This document shows positions 9,973 through 20,793 of a stretch of DNA of 64,000 bases, piece after piece; the stretch's first letter is position 1; the number at the start of each line of letters is the position of its first letter. A model generated the notes under the pieces. That model was not told the DNA's origin. It saw only the letters and a list, made by a program, of their open reading frames with translations, and ran no database searches. Source of the DNA: Bathynomus jamesi (Eukaryota > Arthropoda > Malacostraca > Isopoda > Cirolanidae); contig JAJOZX010002360.1 of NCBI GenBank assembly GCA_023014485.1, forward strand, positions 1 to 64,000, given 5' to 3'. The position numbers were made by a program, and so were the translations under genes.

Positions 9973-11380
9973 GATACAACCAGGGGCGTCGAGTGCTCTA
10001 AAATAGTGGTGGGGGGACACGTCGAATTCAAACAGCGAATCAAACAATGCTCTGAGTAGTTGTTGCTACAAATGCTACGTGCAATTATTAAAATTAAAAT
10101 TGACTGCTAAATTCCATAATAAATATACAATGGTGTTCGTGACAATAATTTATAACATTGCTATTACATTTGCATATGCATATAATACGACATATAACGT
10201 CTTATTAGGTGCCATTAATACTTAGTTTCTTTAAGTACATAGATTGCTATAAATGCTATCTAAATACATTGACAGTAATTCAACTATTTATAGCTGTTTC
10301 CTAGATATAAGTAAGGCATATGATAGGGTGAACCACAATATTTTATTTGCAAAACTAGAAGACGGGAAGGTTAGGTTGTACTATCCGAGTGCTTTGGCTC
10401 CTCTTGCGGGGTGAGACAAGGCTCCTTGCTCTCCCCTATGCTGTTTAATATGTATATTGACGGATTAATTGCTTCACTTAATGAGGCAACAGTGGGATGA
10501 TGTATAGATAAGACAAGGATAAATAACTTAGTTTATGCCGATGATATGGTGTTAATAAGTCCCTCTGTTAAAGGTCTGGATCGGCTACTAAACGTCTGCG
10601 AAGTGTATTCGCAGAAACATGATATTCTTTTTAATGTTACAAAAACTAAGGTTATGCAATTTCATCCTAAAAGCTGTAATCAGCCAGCTAATATAAGGTT
10701 TAAAATGAATGGTGAAGTAATTGAGGAAGTACGAGAGTTTAAGTATTTGGGTCAAACTATTACCAGCTCCTTGAGTGATGACTCGGATATAAGAAAATAA
10801 TCTCGAAGCCTGTGTACTAAAGCGAATATGACCATAAGGAACTTTCGATTCTGTACAAGTGAAGCTAAAGACACTGTTTCGTACTTTCTGCAGTAATATA
10901 TACGGACAGCAACTGTGGGTGAATTATAAAAAAGGTTCTGGCAGAACCCTAAATTTGCTGTACAACAGGTCTTTTAGACTCTTACATAAATTACCCCCGA
11001 GATGCTCAGCTTCGCAAATGTTTGCTACCAGCAATGTCCCGAGCCTCCCGGAGGTAACAAGACGTGCTCAATACAGTCTAATGCAAAGAATTAAAAAATC
11101 AACCAACCCGATCATCCAAGCTATCCACGAGTCCTGCCATTTATCCTCTAAGCTATGGACTTCTTGGTACGAAAACGTGTGTCTGTAGCTCCACTTAACT
11201 TCGACATTACAGTATTATTTCTAATCAGTTGTATATATTTCTATCCTTAGTATATGAACTGTCATTGTATTAATAATATTTGTCATATGGACTATAGTAC
11301 CTTTTCATTTTCATCCACGAAAGTATGGGGGGGGGAGATGTCCCCTGCGTCCCCCCGCAATCGACGCCCATGGATACAAC
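9973..11380. mobile_element. hAT-like element carrying a reverse transcriptase fragment, with TSD
   Basis: The element proper is 9981-11372. It begins CAGGGGCGTCGAGTGC and ends with the inverse of CATGGGCGTCGATTGC (14 of 16 match). It is flanked by GATACAAC on both sides (9973-9980 and 11373-11380). G-runs sit just inside both ends. The interior encodes LINE reverse transcriptase remnants and no DNA transposase. Either a LINE fragment landed in a MITE or a DNA element captured one. Confidence 0.7.
10280..11190 (+). pseudogene. LINE reverse transcriptase fragment
   Basis: Reverse transcriptase motifs appear in three frames in the correct order: FLDISKAYDRVNH-like at about 10300-10335; QGSLLSPMLFNMYIDGL at about 10420-10465; VYADDMVL (catalytic YADD) at about 10535-10560. 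A thumb-like region follows, KVMQFHPKS with FKYLGQTI. A further ORF at 10859-11188 contains SEVTRRAQYSLMQRI-type sequence usual after the RT domain. Internal stops and frameshifts at about 10490 and 10800 make it a pseudogene. There is no endonuclease and no 3' tail. Clade uncertain; it differs from the LINE family at 37-48 kb. Confidence 0.75.
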
Positions 11381-11436
11381 ATGCAAGCTTATTGCGCATC
11401 AAAGATCTAGAATACTTTTTAAGAAACAGGCAAAAT

Positions 11437-11679
11437 ACAGAGATATAAGATGCATATCTGAGATACTTTTTTTGATACAAGATACTTTTCTACTCGGTTT
11501 AGATTTGGAGATTAGAAATAATAAGAAAATAAGAGCTTTTATGTCGTTTAAACCATTCTACTGGTTTAAACGACATAAAAGCTCTTATTTTTTTTATTTC
11601 TAGTCTCCAAACTTAAACCGAGTAGAAAAGTATCTTGTATCGAAAAACGTATCTCAGACATGCATCTTGTATCTTTGTA
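11437..11679. repeat. Large hairpin
   Basis: Arms of about 115 bp surround a loop near 11557, running TCTACTCGGTTTAGATTTGG, GCTTTTATGTCGTTTAAACC, then the inverse. Termini contain GATACAAGATAC/GTATCTTGTATC. It is part of the palindromic element interrupted at 9973. Confidence 0.85.
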
Positions 11680-11861
11680 TAATATGTAAAGAAAATTAAA
11701 AGCGTTTGAAACGTAAATTATTTGCGATTTATTTTAAAATACAGAAGCTTTATCGAATTATATATTTGTAAGTAAAATCACTGTATAGATTATAGTAAAT
11801 TTTACAGCCTCAAGTTGCTTAAATTTTTAGTCATCATAATTCAGTTCTGTAGCTGACGAAA

Positions 11862-13224
11862 GATAGTCTGACATGGCGGCCCCCAGTATCTTGGAACAAA
11901 CTATCAATCTCCTCATTGCCAGTTAGTTTTAAAAGCAGCTCTAAAACACAGATTTTTATAAATTATAACTGGCGCTAAGCCATCTTCCCCTTTATGTATC
12001 TTTAGATATTTAGATATAGGCTTTAGTTTCAAATTATGTAGTAGGCTATCCTAAAGGCTAAATCTGTTTAGGATACCTGAAGTTTGTCACGCGTGTTAAA
12101 CAAGGGCTTGGTTTACCTAAATGACTGAATAACAATTGGGAGGTACTACATACTCTGCCTAGTTTAGGTGAAAATGGGGTAGGCTATACAGTATAGTAAC
12201 CTATTAACCCTTTAAGCACGCTAGTCGCTTGAATTACGACCACAAGCACACCTTATTTAGGCATATCAAAATGAGGGAAATTGGTTAATCCTTTAGGGGC
12301 TGGTTTTTGCCGAAGTTTCTCCACGCTTCTATAAAATTTCATACTCTGAGAAACCCAATCGGTCGGTAAACTTTGAAAATAATGTTGCCACCAAAATTTT
12401 GAGTCGTATCTAAAGTCAGGTATTCAAAATTTAAATGCCTGAACTTAAATGGTTAACCTTTTAGTGGTTTAAATTTTTTTGTCCATAATCTTTGGTATGA
12501 ATCTACATGCCATAAATAATACATAATGATTGTTTTTATTTTTTTGCGGTGTTATTACTGTCCCAAAAAATAGAGGGAATAGAATATAATTTATATCCAA
12601 AGAAACCCAGAATATTACCAACTAGTAATTTTTGTGCTTTCTTGGAAATTTTGTTTCTAGGGGGATATTTTTTTCTGAATCTGTATGTACATCAAGCTAC
12701 GAACTTTTCATTAATTTTATCTTTCCTACGAGGTAATGAGGTAAATTAACTATAGAAATTACTTTTTTTACGATTTCTTGCTAGTAATCTAAGCAATATG
12801 CCTCCGAACCAATTGCATCATCAAACCTTAAATAGCGGACCAACAAAGCGAGTGGGCAAAATAGCGATTTTTCTGCGTTTTCAAAGCTTCATAATTATTT
12901 TCCTAATTAACGAGTGACTTTGGTTTTCAAGTATTTATTAGTTAAAGGCCTTATCTTATGATACTGAATATATCATTTTAATTATTTAAGTTCAAGTGCA
13001 CCAACGAGGCCCGAACTCTAGGGTGGTTTTGGCGTTTTAAAAATTCATAGTTTTCGTCGTGTTCTAGCTAAACTACATTTTGTAGCATAAATCCCCTAGA
13101 TTTGTTTTTCCTTATTGTATTCCGTCGATTTCCACGTAAATTCCTTCCAACTATAGAGCTTGTCAAACCTAAGCTTACGTTAAGTTAGGCACCCTCCGAA
13201 GTTATTTTTATTATTAGTAGTAGT
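11862..13224. other. No gene recognised
   Basis: Low-complexity AT-rich DNA. Short ORFs exist (e.g. 12549-12749, 66 codons) but have no motif, no homologue I recognise and T-rich composition. I see no terminal repeats. Confidence 0.5.
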
Positions 13225-13350
13225 CAGGGCCGTTTCTAGCATTTTTGTGGCCCTATACAAGAGTTTGTTTGGGGCCCCCCAACCCCATTAGCTGATCATT
13301 TGCCAGATACATCAAAACATCTGCCTTATAATACGTATAATGTAATATAT
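13225..13350. mobile_element. Terminal fragment of the ZMYM1-like hAT family
   Basis: CAGGGCCGTTTCTAGCATTT, GGGGCCCCCCAACCCCATTA and GATCATTTGCCAGATA match the left end of the 7951-8860 element without its nested MITE. The other terminus is not present nearby. Confidence 0.8.
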
Positions 13351-14540
13351 AGTGGCTACGGATCACCGATTTGATGTGGCTAAGAAAGTAGGCTTACTAT
13401 AATTATTGTGTAAAAATTAAAATTAAATAATTATGGGTTCACCAACTGGGCCTACTGCCCAAATAAACTATTTAATAAAGAAAGAGAAATTACTTTTTTG
13501 TGTTTAATTAGGAAAATAAATCAATTATTTGTTCACAGCGACTAACAGTTCAATAAAGGTATTTATAGTGATTAACAATTATATGACTGATTTTTAGAAT
13601 AAAGAAATCGTTATACAGACTAATTAAGTAATTACACTAATTTAGATAGGCTAATGCGATATGCAAAAGGGAACACAGAATAAATAATGAAGCCTATTGA
13701 TAACAAATAATGCACGTACGGTTGGTACAGTAAATGGATTAGGTCGTTAAGAATGAAATGCATAAAAAATCACAAACAATGAGATGCAAGATAAGTAAAT
13801 TACACGAATGAGCACAATAACAGGGTGATAAAAAATTACGGTATTGGTACAACACTTGAATAGGCTTACTGGGTTCTAATGAGAGAGTTAGTTTTCCGGT
13901 TGCTTGCGTACACTTTTGGGTGTAGCTTAATCGCGACGCTACGATTACAGTGTGTAGGCTTCGCGGGAATTGCTTAACACGAAGGCAAAGGTAGGTTCAC
14001 CGAAATGATGAATAACTCTGGAGATTGAAGACCTACTTCAAGGTTGACCGTATTGCGTTGTGCCGTAGATGACCTTGGAGACTGTAGAGGGCCTGTTGAG
14101 ATACTTGTTGAACGGGCGCCGATCGAAGTGTGGTGAAGGATGAGTGGAGAGCAAAGTGGAGTTGTAGCTTCTAGCCTACAGGAGGTTTACGGACCAGGGC
14201 TTCGAAGGGTTCTTCTGTAGTCAGGTTGGCCTTGCCGGCGAGAGGATGAAAGTTGACACTCGGTAGAGAATTGTGGTAAGAGGCCAACGGAACGCCTACA
14301 GCAGTGATGTTCTTTCTTGCAGGGTGGAATTGTAGAGTCGCCTCAATGTTTGTGAGTGTACGAGACTTATTTCATGTATGGCCTTGCCGATTGTAATGTT
14401 TCGTACACTCTGACATGTTTTAATATCGTTGAGTGTAGAGCCACCAGTCAGTCAGAGGTGCATCGCGGTGTTTCACTGTTCGTATTCGTAACTTCTTACC
14501 GTGAATAAGTGCAGTCCAGTGAAAAAAAAAACCTTAAGTC
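13351..14540. other. No gene recognised upstream of mariner remnant
   Basis: No supported gene. GC content rises after 13900. The stretch 14340-14540 precedes a mariner transposase and may be its 5' region, but I could not find a terminal inverted repeat or TA-flanked boundary. Confidence 0.45.
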
Positions 14541-14557
14541 TTTGTGCTATTCAATGA

Positions 14558-15562
14558 TTGTGTGCATTTGAAATGAGAATGGCGGTTTATTCAAACAAAG
14601 AAATGGCAGACATGCATCTCGTGTATGGACTTGCCGAGTGTAATGCGGCCGCAGCAAGACGTCTGTATGCGGAAAGGTTTCCGAATCGCCGTCTGCCAGG
14701 TAAGAAGGCCTTTCAGAGAATAAACGAACGTCTTGGTGATACAGGATTATTCAACAAGCGAGTTTCAGATGGTGGTAAACCAATCGGCGCCAGAACTGTT
14801 GAGTTGGAGGAACGGGTACTGAATCACGTGGAGGAACATCCTGGCGTCAGCACCCGAAGGATAGCAGCAGCAGAGGGTGCAAGATACACAAGTGTGTGGA
14901 GAATTTTACGGGAACAACAGCTTTACCTACATTCAGAAAGTACAAGGCCTTACTGGAGCTGATTTCCCACCACGAGAGGCTTTTTGTATTTGGTTCCTTC
15001 AACAGTGTGCTCACGATCCTCTTTTTCTATCCTCCGTGTTGTTTTCTGATGAGGCTGCTTTCACAAGAAATGGCGTGATCAATTTTCACAACACTCATCA
15101 CTGGGCCGAGGAGAATCACCATGCCATCATCCAGTCAAGGCACCAGCAACAATTTAGTATCAATGTATGGGCAGGACTTATTGCCGAGAACTTAATCGGT
15201 CCTTTTGTTTTGCCTGGAAGATTACAGGAAAATCCTATTCCAATTTTTTAAGGAATGATTTAAGCGATTTACTAGATGACGTTCCTCTTGGTGTCCGACG
15301 TCGTACATCTGTGGTTATGCATGACGGTGACCTGTGGGGTCATCTGAAATCCATCGTTTACGTGACACCCATTGACAACGTTGAAATGCTTCGCCAACGT
15401 GTAGAACAAGGATGCCAGAAAATCCGAGCAATACCTGGAATGTTTGAACGCGTCAGGCAGTCTATGACGAGGCGTGTTCAGGCGTGTATTCAAGCGCAAG
15501 GTGGATACTTGCTGGAACACGTATATATGGAAAGCCCCACGTGCCATGCACAAAATCCTTAA
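14558..15562 (+). pseudogene. Tc1/mariner (IS630) transposase pseudogene
   Basis: The product would be a mariner-type DDE transposase that cuts and pastes at TA sites. The N-terminal helix-turn-helix half is readable at 14558-14930: SNKEMADMHLVYGLAECNAA, then STRRIAAAEG and VWRILREQ. A frame change near 14930 leads to ADFPPREAFCIWFLQQC and LFSDEAAFTRNGVINFHN (first catalytic D), then INVWAGL and LIGPFVLP. A second frame change near 15240 leads to LLDDVPLGVRRR and VVMHDG (second catalytic D). The HDG motif is joined directly to LWGHLKSIVYVTP, so about 50-60 residues including the third catalytic position are missing. The end (RIRAIPGMFERVRQSM-type, CIQAQGGYLLEH) is typical. The original start may be 14573 or 14579. 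Confidence 0.85.
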
Positions 15563-15593
15563 CTTTTCCATCCATGAAGCAGCGCGATCATGC

Positions 15594-15596
<3 letters not shown>

Positions 15597-15648
<52 letters not shown>
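15597..15648. repeat. (TA)n microsatellite
   Basis: About 26 TA units immediately downstream of the mariner remnant. Confidence 0.95.
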
Positions 15649-15651
<3 letters not shown>

Positions 15652-15741
15652 GTACAAAGTCAAGAAGTACCTCAAAAGGCCTTGCGGCCCATACCGAGGA
15701 GGTACCGTAGATGAGCTTACTACCTCTCGAGTTACTACGCT

Positions 15742-16380
15742 TCACCCGAGGGACGCAGACAACCTAATCAGACCGTGATTACTCCCGCCCAAAGATTCGT
15801 CAACGGTGAGGCCAGTGACAAGGTTGTATTCGGTCGTGAATACTAAGTCTAGAACGCTTTCGCCTCGTGTAGACCCATTGACCCACTGAGTCAGGAAGTT
15901 CTCATCAGCAAAGTCAACTAGCCTCCTCCCTTCGGTATCAACAGTCCTGTCTTCCCAGTTTATGCCGCGACAGTGGAAGTCTTCTAAAACTACACACACC
16001 CTGTCCCCTAGCAGGCTACGGAGTTCGGTGTACAGCGCTGTATCCTCCTCAAGGAGGAGATGCGGATGTCTGTACACCAAAACTAACCTATAGACTATAG
16101 TTCGTCCCTCCCACGTTCAGATCGACGCCAAGCAGCTCCCGTTCCGATCGGAACTGGTAGTCAACCGGACTCAACGTGTCCCTAACGTATATTAATACCC
16201 CTCCCCACGGGTGCGGTCCTTGTGAAACATTCTGTACCCAGGAATCTCTAACTCCCCAACGTAGTCCCTACGATCAGTATGAATCCAGGACTCGGTAGTA
16301 GCAACGATATCCTGCTATTCTGATGCTAAGAACCCCCGTAGCTCGCAAAACTTATTCCTAATCGACCTAGCATTAAAAAG
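15742..16380 (-). pseudogene. LINE ORF2 endonuclease fragment
   Basis: The apurinic-type endonuclease that nicks the target for reverse transcription. Readable blocks are LLGDRVCVVLEDFHCRGINW (degenerate GDFN motif), VDFADENFLTQWV and VLDLVFTT with SLGGSNHGLIRL (SDH motif degraded to SNH). The upstream part (16080-16380) shows the TESW...GGVLIYVRD region in broken frames. No reverse transcriptase follows. Confidence 0.8.
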
Positions 16381-16689
16381 CACTGCACGGAGGGAGCCTT
16401 CCCTATTCTGACCGCCCCCTAGCACGACCTGTTTCCCGAACAGCCAGAGCTGTCTGGAATTGAAGAGCCCCTCACCAACGAGGGGACAACTTCCGCAGGA
16501 GCCTGAGCACCCTCCAACGGGGAAGGAGGGTCACCCACCTGTACATGAATGCACCCTTCAGTTGAAGGTACGTCCACCAGCGGCTCAAGATCTCTCCCCG
16601 GTGGGGGCCCGTCATCAATCCCCGGGCTTGACCTCACCGTACGGTATAGGTGCCGTCGAGCAGCGCGCCTAGCACACCTTTACCCTTGA

Positions 16690-17698
16690 CATTGAGGTGG
16701 ACATCATCCCTCTGATAAAGGTCTCACCTACCCGAAAACGCGTCGAACGGGCCAACAAACCTCTCGCCCAGTGGGACGCACAAGTCTTGCACCCTCTCGT
16801 TGATGCCAATGACCTTACTGAACGTGTGGTCAGTGACATTCATCCGCGGTAAAATGCCCATCAACACTCCCCTGTCTGTCCTAAGTTTCAGATCATCCGT
16901 AAGAGACATGATCTCGGTGATGATCCCTTCGGTCGAACCTACCCTACCGCCTTTGAGGAACAGGTCGTTGCCACCAGCGTGGACAACGATCGCAGTCCTT
17001 CGACTATCCACACACAGCTTCTCTAGCTCCTTCCTTAAGTGCGCCGTTCCCCACCCGGGCAAGCACCATACCTTCCTCCTGTCCCGGTTTGCAGGAGCAA
17101 AGTACCTCTCCTGGCCCCTGATCTGTGAGTCCCCAATCAAAACGGTGTCTTCCTCCTTTGCGCGCAGGAGACTAAAGCGGTTGGAAGTCCACCGGCAGCT
17201 ACATCCTTCGGTTTCTTTGGGCCATCAGTAGGCCCCTTCCTACCCTTCTCTATCGGCCCCTTCTTTGCGCCCTCCCTTCCCTCCACTTTGCGTTGCGGTT
17301 CCGAGCATCTCACGTGGGTCGCTGGCGATTCCTGACACTGATTTTGCATCCCGATCCCTGGTTGCATCTCTGCATATCTACCCTTTCTCCGCGATCTCGA
17401 GCTCTGTCCAGTCCGCCGCTGGACCGCCTTTCCAGGGCCGCTATTCTATCAACAAGCTCGGCGGTGGAGGGCACAGCCGCGTCAGCGACCGCCGCGCCTC
17501 CAACAACCGATCTGGACGATTCCAGCCGCCGGACCCTCTCCTCTAGCTTCTCGTACAACGGCACGAGTTCGCAAAAGCGGCACATGCTGGAGTGGTTAGT
17601 CTTCTCGAAGCAAGGTTCTTTGAAGTTCGTCACCCACTGGTTTACTCCACACCTCGCGCACTCAACTCAGCCTTCAGTTTCTGCGGTCCAGTCATTGT
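16690..17698 (-). pseudogene. LINE ORF1: zinc-binding/coiled-coil plus SGNH hydrolase
   Basis: The protein begins MTGPQKLKAE and carries a CxxC cluster (CFEKTNHSSMCRFCE) at about 17615-17560. A leucine-rich coiled-coil (LYEKLEERVRRLES) follows, then, after a low-complexity linker, an SGNH-type hydrolase domain at 17140-16724. In this domain GDSQIRG supplies the catalytic serine block and VHAGGNDLF the GxND block. The closing part reads MGILPRMNVTD. ORF1 proteins of CR1/L2-group LINEs combine a zinc finger or PHD, a coiled coil and an esterase; they bind element RNA. Frame changes near 17650, 17310 and 17140 break it. Confidence 0.8.
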
Positions 17699-17957
17699 AA
17701 CGTATTTTTTTTCTAACTCCGAATACACTGAATAAGATAAAGCGTTCTAACAATAAAAACTATCGAAAACGTTCTGACCAGTACACAAAAAAAGGAGGGG
17801 GGTAAATTCTTCTCGCGCAAACCGCATCTGCCTATCTGCAAGTAACGTTCATCCCTTCCAGAAGACTACACCTCTCACTGCCGACTCACCGACGAGTGTC
17901 TCCCCAGGGCCGGACAGTCCCAAACTTGTCGCAACTACCAACTGACAAACACTCGCC

Positions 17958-19683
17958 ATGAAAGGAAGGAGCAAAGGTGTACAAGAAAGACTGTGGAGAA
18001 AAATTCTCGCGCTCTGTATGTCCCTTGTGGGACACATGTTGAATTTGGTAGTGGGTGATGTAGCGAAAAGCTCCATAGATGCAAATCAGCTACTTGGAAA
18101 TGTGCAAAAGCTGTACATTTTATCTCAGCAGCGCCACAAAGATGGGCCATCTTGAAGCAACGGGTGAATGTCACACTAAAATCCTGGAGTGGAACAAGGT
18201 GGAGAGCCGATTGAATAGCATAGAAGCTATGCGTACCAGGCCTCTATCATAAGGGATGCACTATTGGGGGTTAGAAACAAATCCACGGATCCTCTTACCA
18301 AAGTCGAGGCACAATCTTTGGCAGAAGAGGTTGGTTCTTTCCGCTTCCAGATTTGCACAGTGGTGTGGTATGACATCCTTACCAAAGTGAATCTTGTGAG
18401 CAAGCTCCTGCAATCTGACACGATGCAGCTGGATGTGGTAGTTGATCACCTCATGAAAGCAAAAACTTCACTGACAAGCTATCGAGACATAGGGTTTGCT
18501 GCAGCAGAGGTAACGACTAAAGAAATATGTGAGGCTATGAATGTTGAGGCTGTGCTTAAGGAAAAGAAGATTAGGAGCACAAGGACACACTTTGCCTATG
18601 AAGCCCCGGATGAACGTATTACAGATGGAATGAAGAGACTACAAACATTTTTTAATGTGGTTGTAGTTCCTACAATTGCATCTCTAAATAAAAGATTCAG
18701 AACGCTGGGTGGAGTGAATGACACGTTTGGAGTGCTACTAAAACTTCGCGAAATTGGAGAACGAAGCATTATCCAATCGGTGCAATAAGCTCTCAAACGC
18801 ATTAATGGCCGCTTCACACGAGCATATTTTTGTCGCGCATTTCCTAACGCGCGTTTTAGAAATCAGAGAGTTCAATGCGACCGTTCATACGGTGTACGCG
18901 CGACAAAACAAACGCGGCGCAGACGCTCACCAAACGCCCGTACTTCCAAAACGCCAATCATAAAAATGTGCCGAGCGTTCTAGAATTCTTCGTGTGGTAA
19001 TGGAGTACTTCCGACGGACGTATTTTTTGTCGTGCGTCAGTTGTGTTTCAGCTCTGGCAGAGTCAATACCCTACTGCAAGTGCTTCTGTATTATCCTTGT
19101 CTGGTGCTGTTTATAGGATGGACCCACTATTTGAGCTTTCTTTGCTTTTTCATAACCTTATTCATCAAATATCCTCTTTTTATAACTTCCATCATGAGCA
19201 GATGCAGGCGAACTGAGGTAATGCGCGCGACACAATACGTCTGTGTGAATACATGCCTTCCAGAAAAACAGACGTGCGCATAATTATCCGCGCGACAAAA
19301 ATACGCTCGTGTGAAGCGGCCCTAAGCTTCGAAGATGAAACTGACATTGACGGGAAGGAACTAGCTCTTGAAGTTAAAAACTTACCAAGTTTACCTTCAA
19401 ACATGACGGCAATAGAGCTTCTCTCTTTCATTCAGAAAAAGCAGCTGAAGGAACTGTTCCCAAATCTTTGGATTGCACTTCGGATCGCTTGTGACAGTGG
19501 CTTCAGCAGAGAGAAGCTTTTCCAAGCTGAAGTTCATTAAGAACTACCTAAGGTCGTCAATGGGACGGGATCGCCTCAGTGGACTGGCCATAATAAGTAT
19601 TAATCATAAGGTTGGCCGACAATTGTCGTATGACGAGATTATCGATGATTTCGCTTCAAAAAAGTGGAGGCAAAATTTCTGAA
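17958..19683 (+). pseudogene. ZMYM1-like hAT transposase pseudogene
   Basis: The catalytic core of a hAT transposase of the type annotated as zinc finger MYM-type protein 1-like. Blocks in order: MKGRSKGVQERL (17958), LVGHMLNLVVGDVAKSS, WSGTRW-like near 18185, EVGSFRFQICTVVWYDIL (18330-18380), YRDIGFAAAEV and EICEAMNVEAVL, and a C-terminal dimerisation block SVASAERSFSKLKFIKNYL (about 19490-19550) with LSGLAIISIN and YDEIIDDFASKKWRQNF before the stop at 19679-19681. Two to three frame changes (near 18155, 18240, 19480) and a 517-bp insertion inactivate it. The N-terminal third and the zinc finger are absent, apparently cut off by the LINE at 17957. The 3' noncoding end is shared with the 7951-8860 element. 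Confidence 0.85.
18803..19325. mobile_element. Harbinger-like MITE inside the hAT pseudogene (TAA duplication)
   Basis: The element proper is 18806-19322. Terminal inverted repeats GGCCGCTTCACACGAGC and TATTTTTGTCGCGC are present at both ends. TAA stands on each side (18803-18805 and 19323-19325). A 3-bp TWA duplication is the PIF/Harbinger signature. Removing the insert restores one frame across the junction (SNAL followed by SFEDE), which confirms the boundaries. The interior is rich in CGCG words and has no transposase. Confidence 0.85.
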
Positions 19684-19877
19684 GGATATGATAGGGATTG
19701 AATTCGAAACGATCTTTGTATTTATTGAGTGAAATGTTTTTAAAAATGTTTTTGTTCGAAGTGTGCAGTGTTAAGTACGTTTAAAAAATTACAACAAAAG
19801 AAACACTAACGTTCAATGAAAATTTGACTTATTGTATGCAATTCTAGTTATAGGCATATTCTTTAAAAAATGAAAAA
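19665..19877 (+). mobile_element. 3' noncoding end of the ZMYM1-like hAT
   Basis: GATATGATAGGGATTGAATTC, CAATAAA-type and AACACTAACGTTCAATGAAA sequences match, inverted, the 8230-8560 part of the other family member. The match stops at about 19877, where LINE sequence begins, so the transposon terminus itself is missing. Confidence 0.75.
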
Positions 19878-19894
19878 GTCTCAGTCTCTGTCTC

Positions 19895-20122
19895 TCAGTT
19901 TTGCGAGCTACGGGCGCTCTTAACATCAGAATACCAGGATATCTTGCTATTACCGAGTCCTGGATTCATACTGATCGTAGGGACTATGTTGGGGAGTTCG
20001 AGATCCCTGGGAGGGACGAACTATAGGTTAATCTTGGTGGACAGACTTCCGCATCTCCTCCTCGAGGAGGATACAGCCCTGTACACCGAACTCCGTAGCC
20101 TGCTAGGGGACAGGGTGTGTGT
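19895..20122 (+). pseudogene. LINE fragment, part 1 (endonuclease start)
   Basis: CR1/L2-like ORF2 N-terminus in mixed frames (codons for ITESWIHTD and YVGEFEIPG, then HLLLEEDTALYTELRSLLGD and RVCV). It is the same subfamily as 15742-16380. Coding sequence breaks exactly at 20122 where a hAT-like element is inserted, and continues at 24037. Confidence 0.8.
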
Positions 20123-20793
20123 TAGGGTGTATCATGCTCAGGTCGAATATTGAAAAACTTGGAATTTCAAGATTGGCAGTATGTATTCCTATGTAAAATC
20201 GAATTTTAAGAGGGGTTCGTCTTCTGCAACTTTTGCGAAAAATCGCATTTAAGTGTTCAAAATCGCACTTTTTTGTCGAAAAATGAGATTTTTTGCCAAT
20301 TTCAGACTCTGTAGCCTCAAACGACCTCCATATGTTCCATATTGTTCACATACTCTCTCAAGCATTTCTAGGGGCAGGCTTGGACCCATTTAAGATCAGC
20401 CAAAGTGGTTCATAACTAACTAAAATCACCCAAAATGGCCCAAAACTAAGGAATTGTATGATTTTTAGTCTCCTATACACCGCATTTCGCGGCTGTTCTC
20501 ATCAGGCAGAATCTTTTTGTTGTTCTTTCTTGGTCTTGCATTTTGTTTTTTTAGAAACGCCTCCACCAATTTTTATTTATTTTATTTTCGGCATCACTGA
20601 GTGTGATGGCAGCTGCCCCAACCTTTCCGCAAGCTGCTGTGACGTTCAACCTTTTTTTTGCAATTGTAATTCTTCTTTAATATTTGTATAAGTCCCTCCT
20701 CCACCCCTAGCTTGTAATAATACGCTGGTCAACTGAATGTTTTGAGATTTTTCTTCTGAAAGCATTGATTTGTCTAGCAGGTCTTGTAGAGAT

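Larger units (their letters stand above)
9707..11861. repeat. Inverted repeat pair about 2.1 kb apart, enclosing an insertion
   Basis: The left arm (about 9707-9905) runs TTTTCGTCAGCTACAGAACTG, then TATAATTCGATAAAGCTTC and TTTACGTTTCAA. The right arm (about 11680-11861) is its reverse complement with a few changes. The space between contains the 9981-11372 element and a large hairpin (11437-11679). Removal of that insertion would bring the arms close together, as in the other palindromic elements here. Confidence 0.75.
15720..17957 (-). mobile_element. CR1/L2-like LINE fragment with ORF1 and endonuclease
   Basis: Minus-strand element: a 5' leader (about 17957-17700), ORF1 (about 17698-16680) and the N-terminal endonuclease part of ORF2 (about 16380-15742). 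It stops before reverse transcriptase, which is unusual because LINEs normally lose the 5' side; a later deletion probably removed the 3' half. Its 5' end abuts ZMYM1-like hAT coding sequence at 17957/17958. The same subfamily is present in opposite orientation at 19895-35868. Confidence 0.8.

Noticed and set aside
12549..12749. 66-codon hydrophobic frame
   Set aside because: T-rich composition explains the hydrophobicity; no start context, homologue or neighbouring gene structure.
15272..15571. 99-codon minus-strand frame
   Set aside because: It is antisense to the mariner transposase C-terminus and has no motif.
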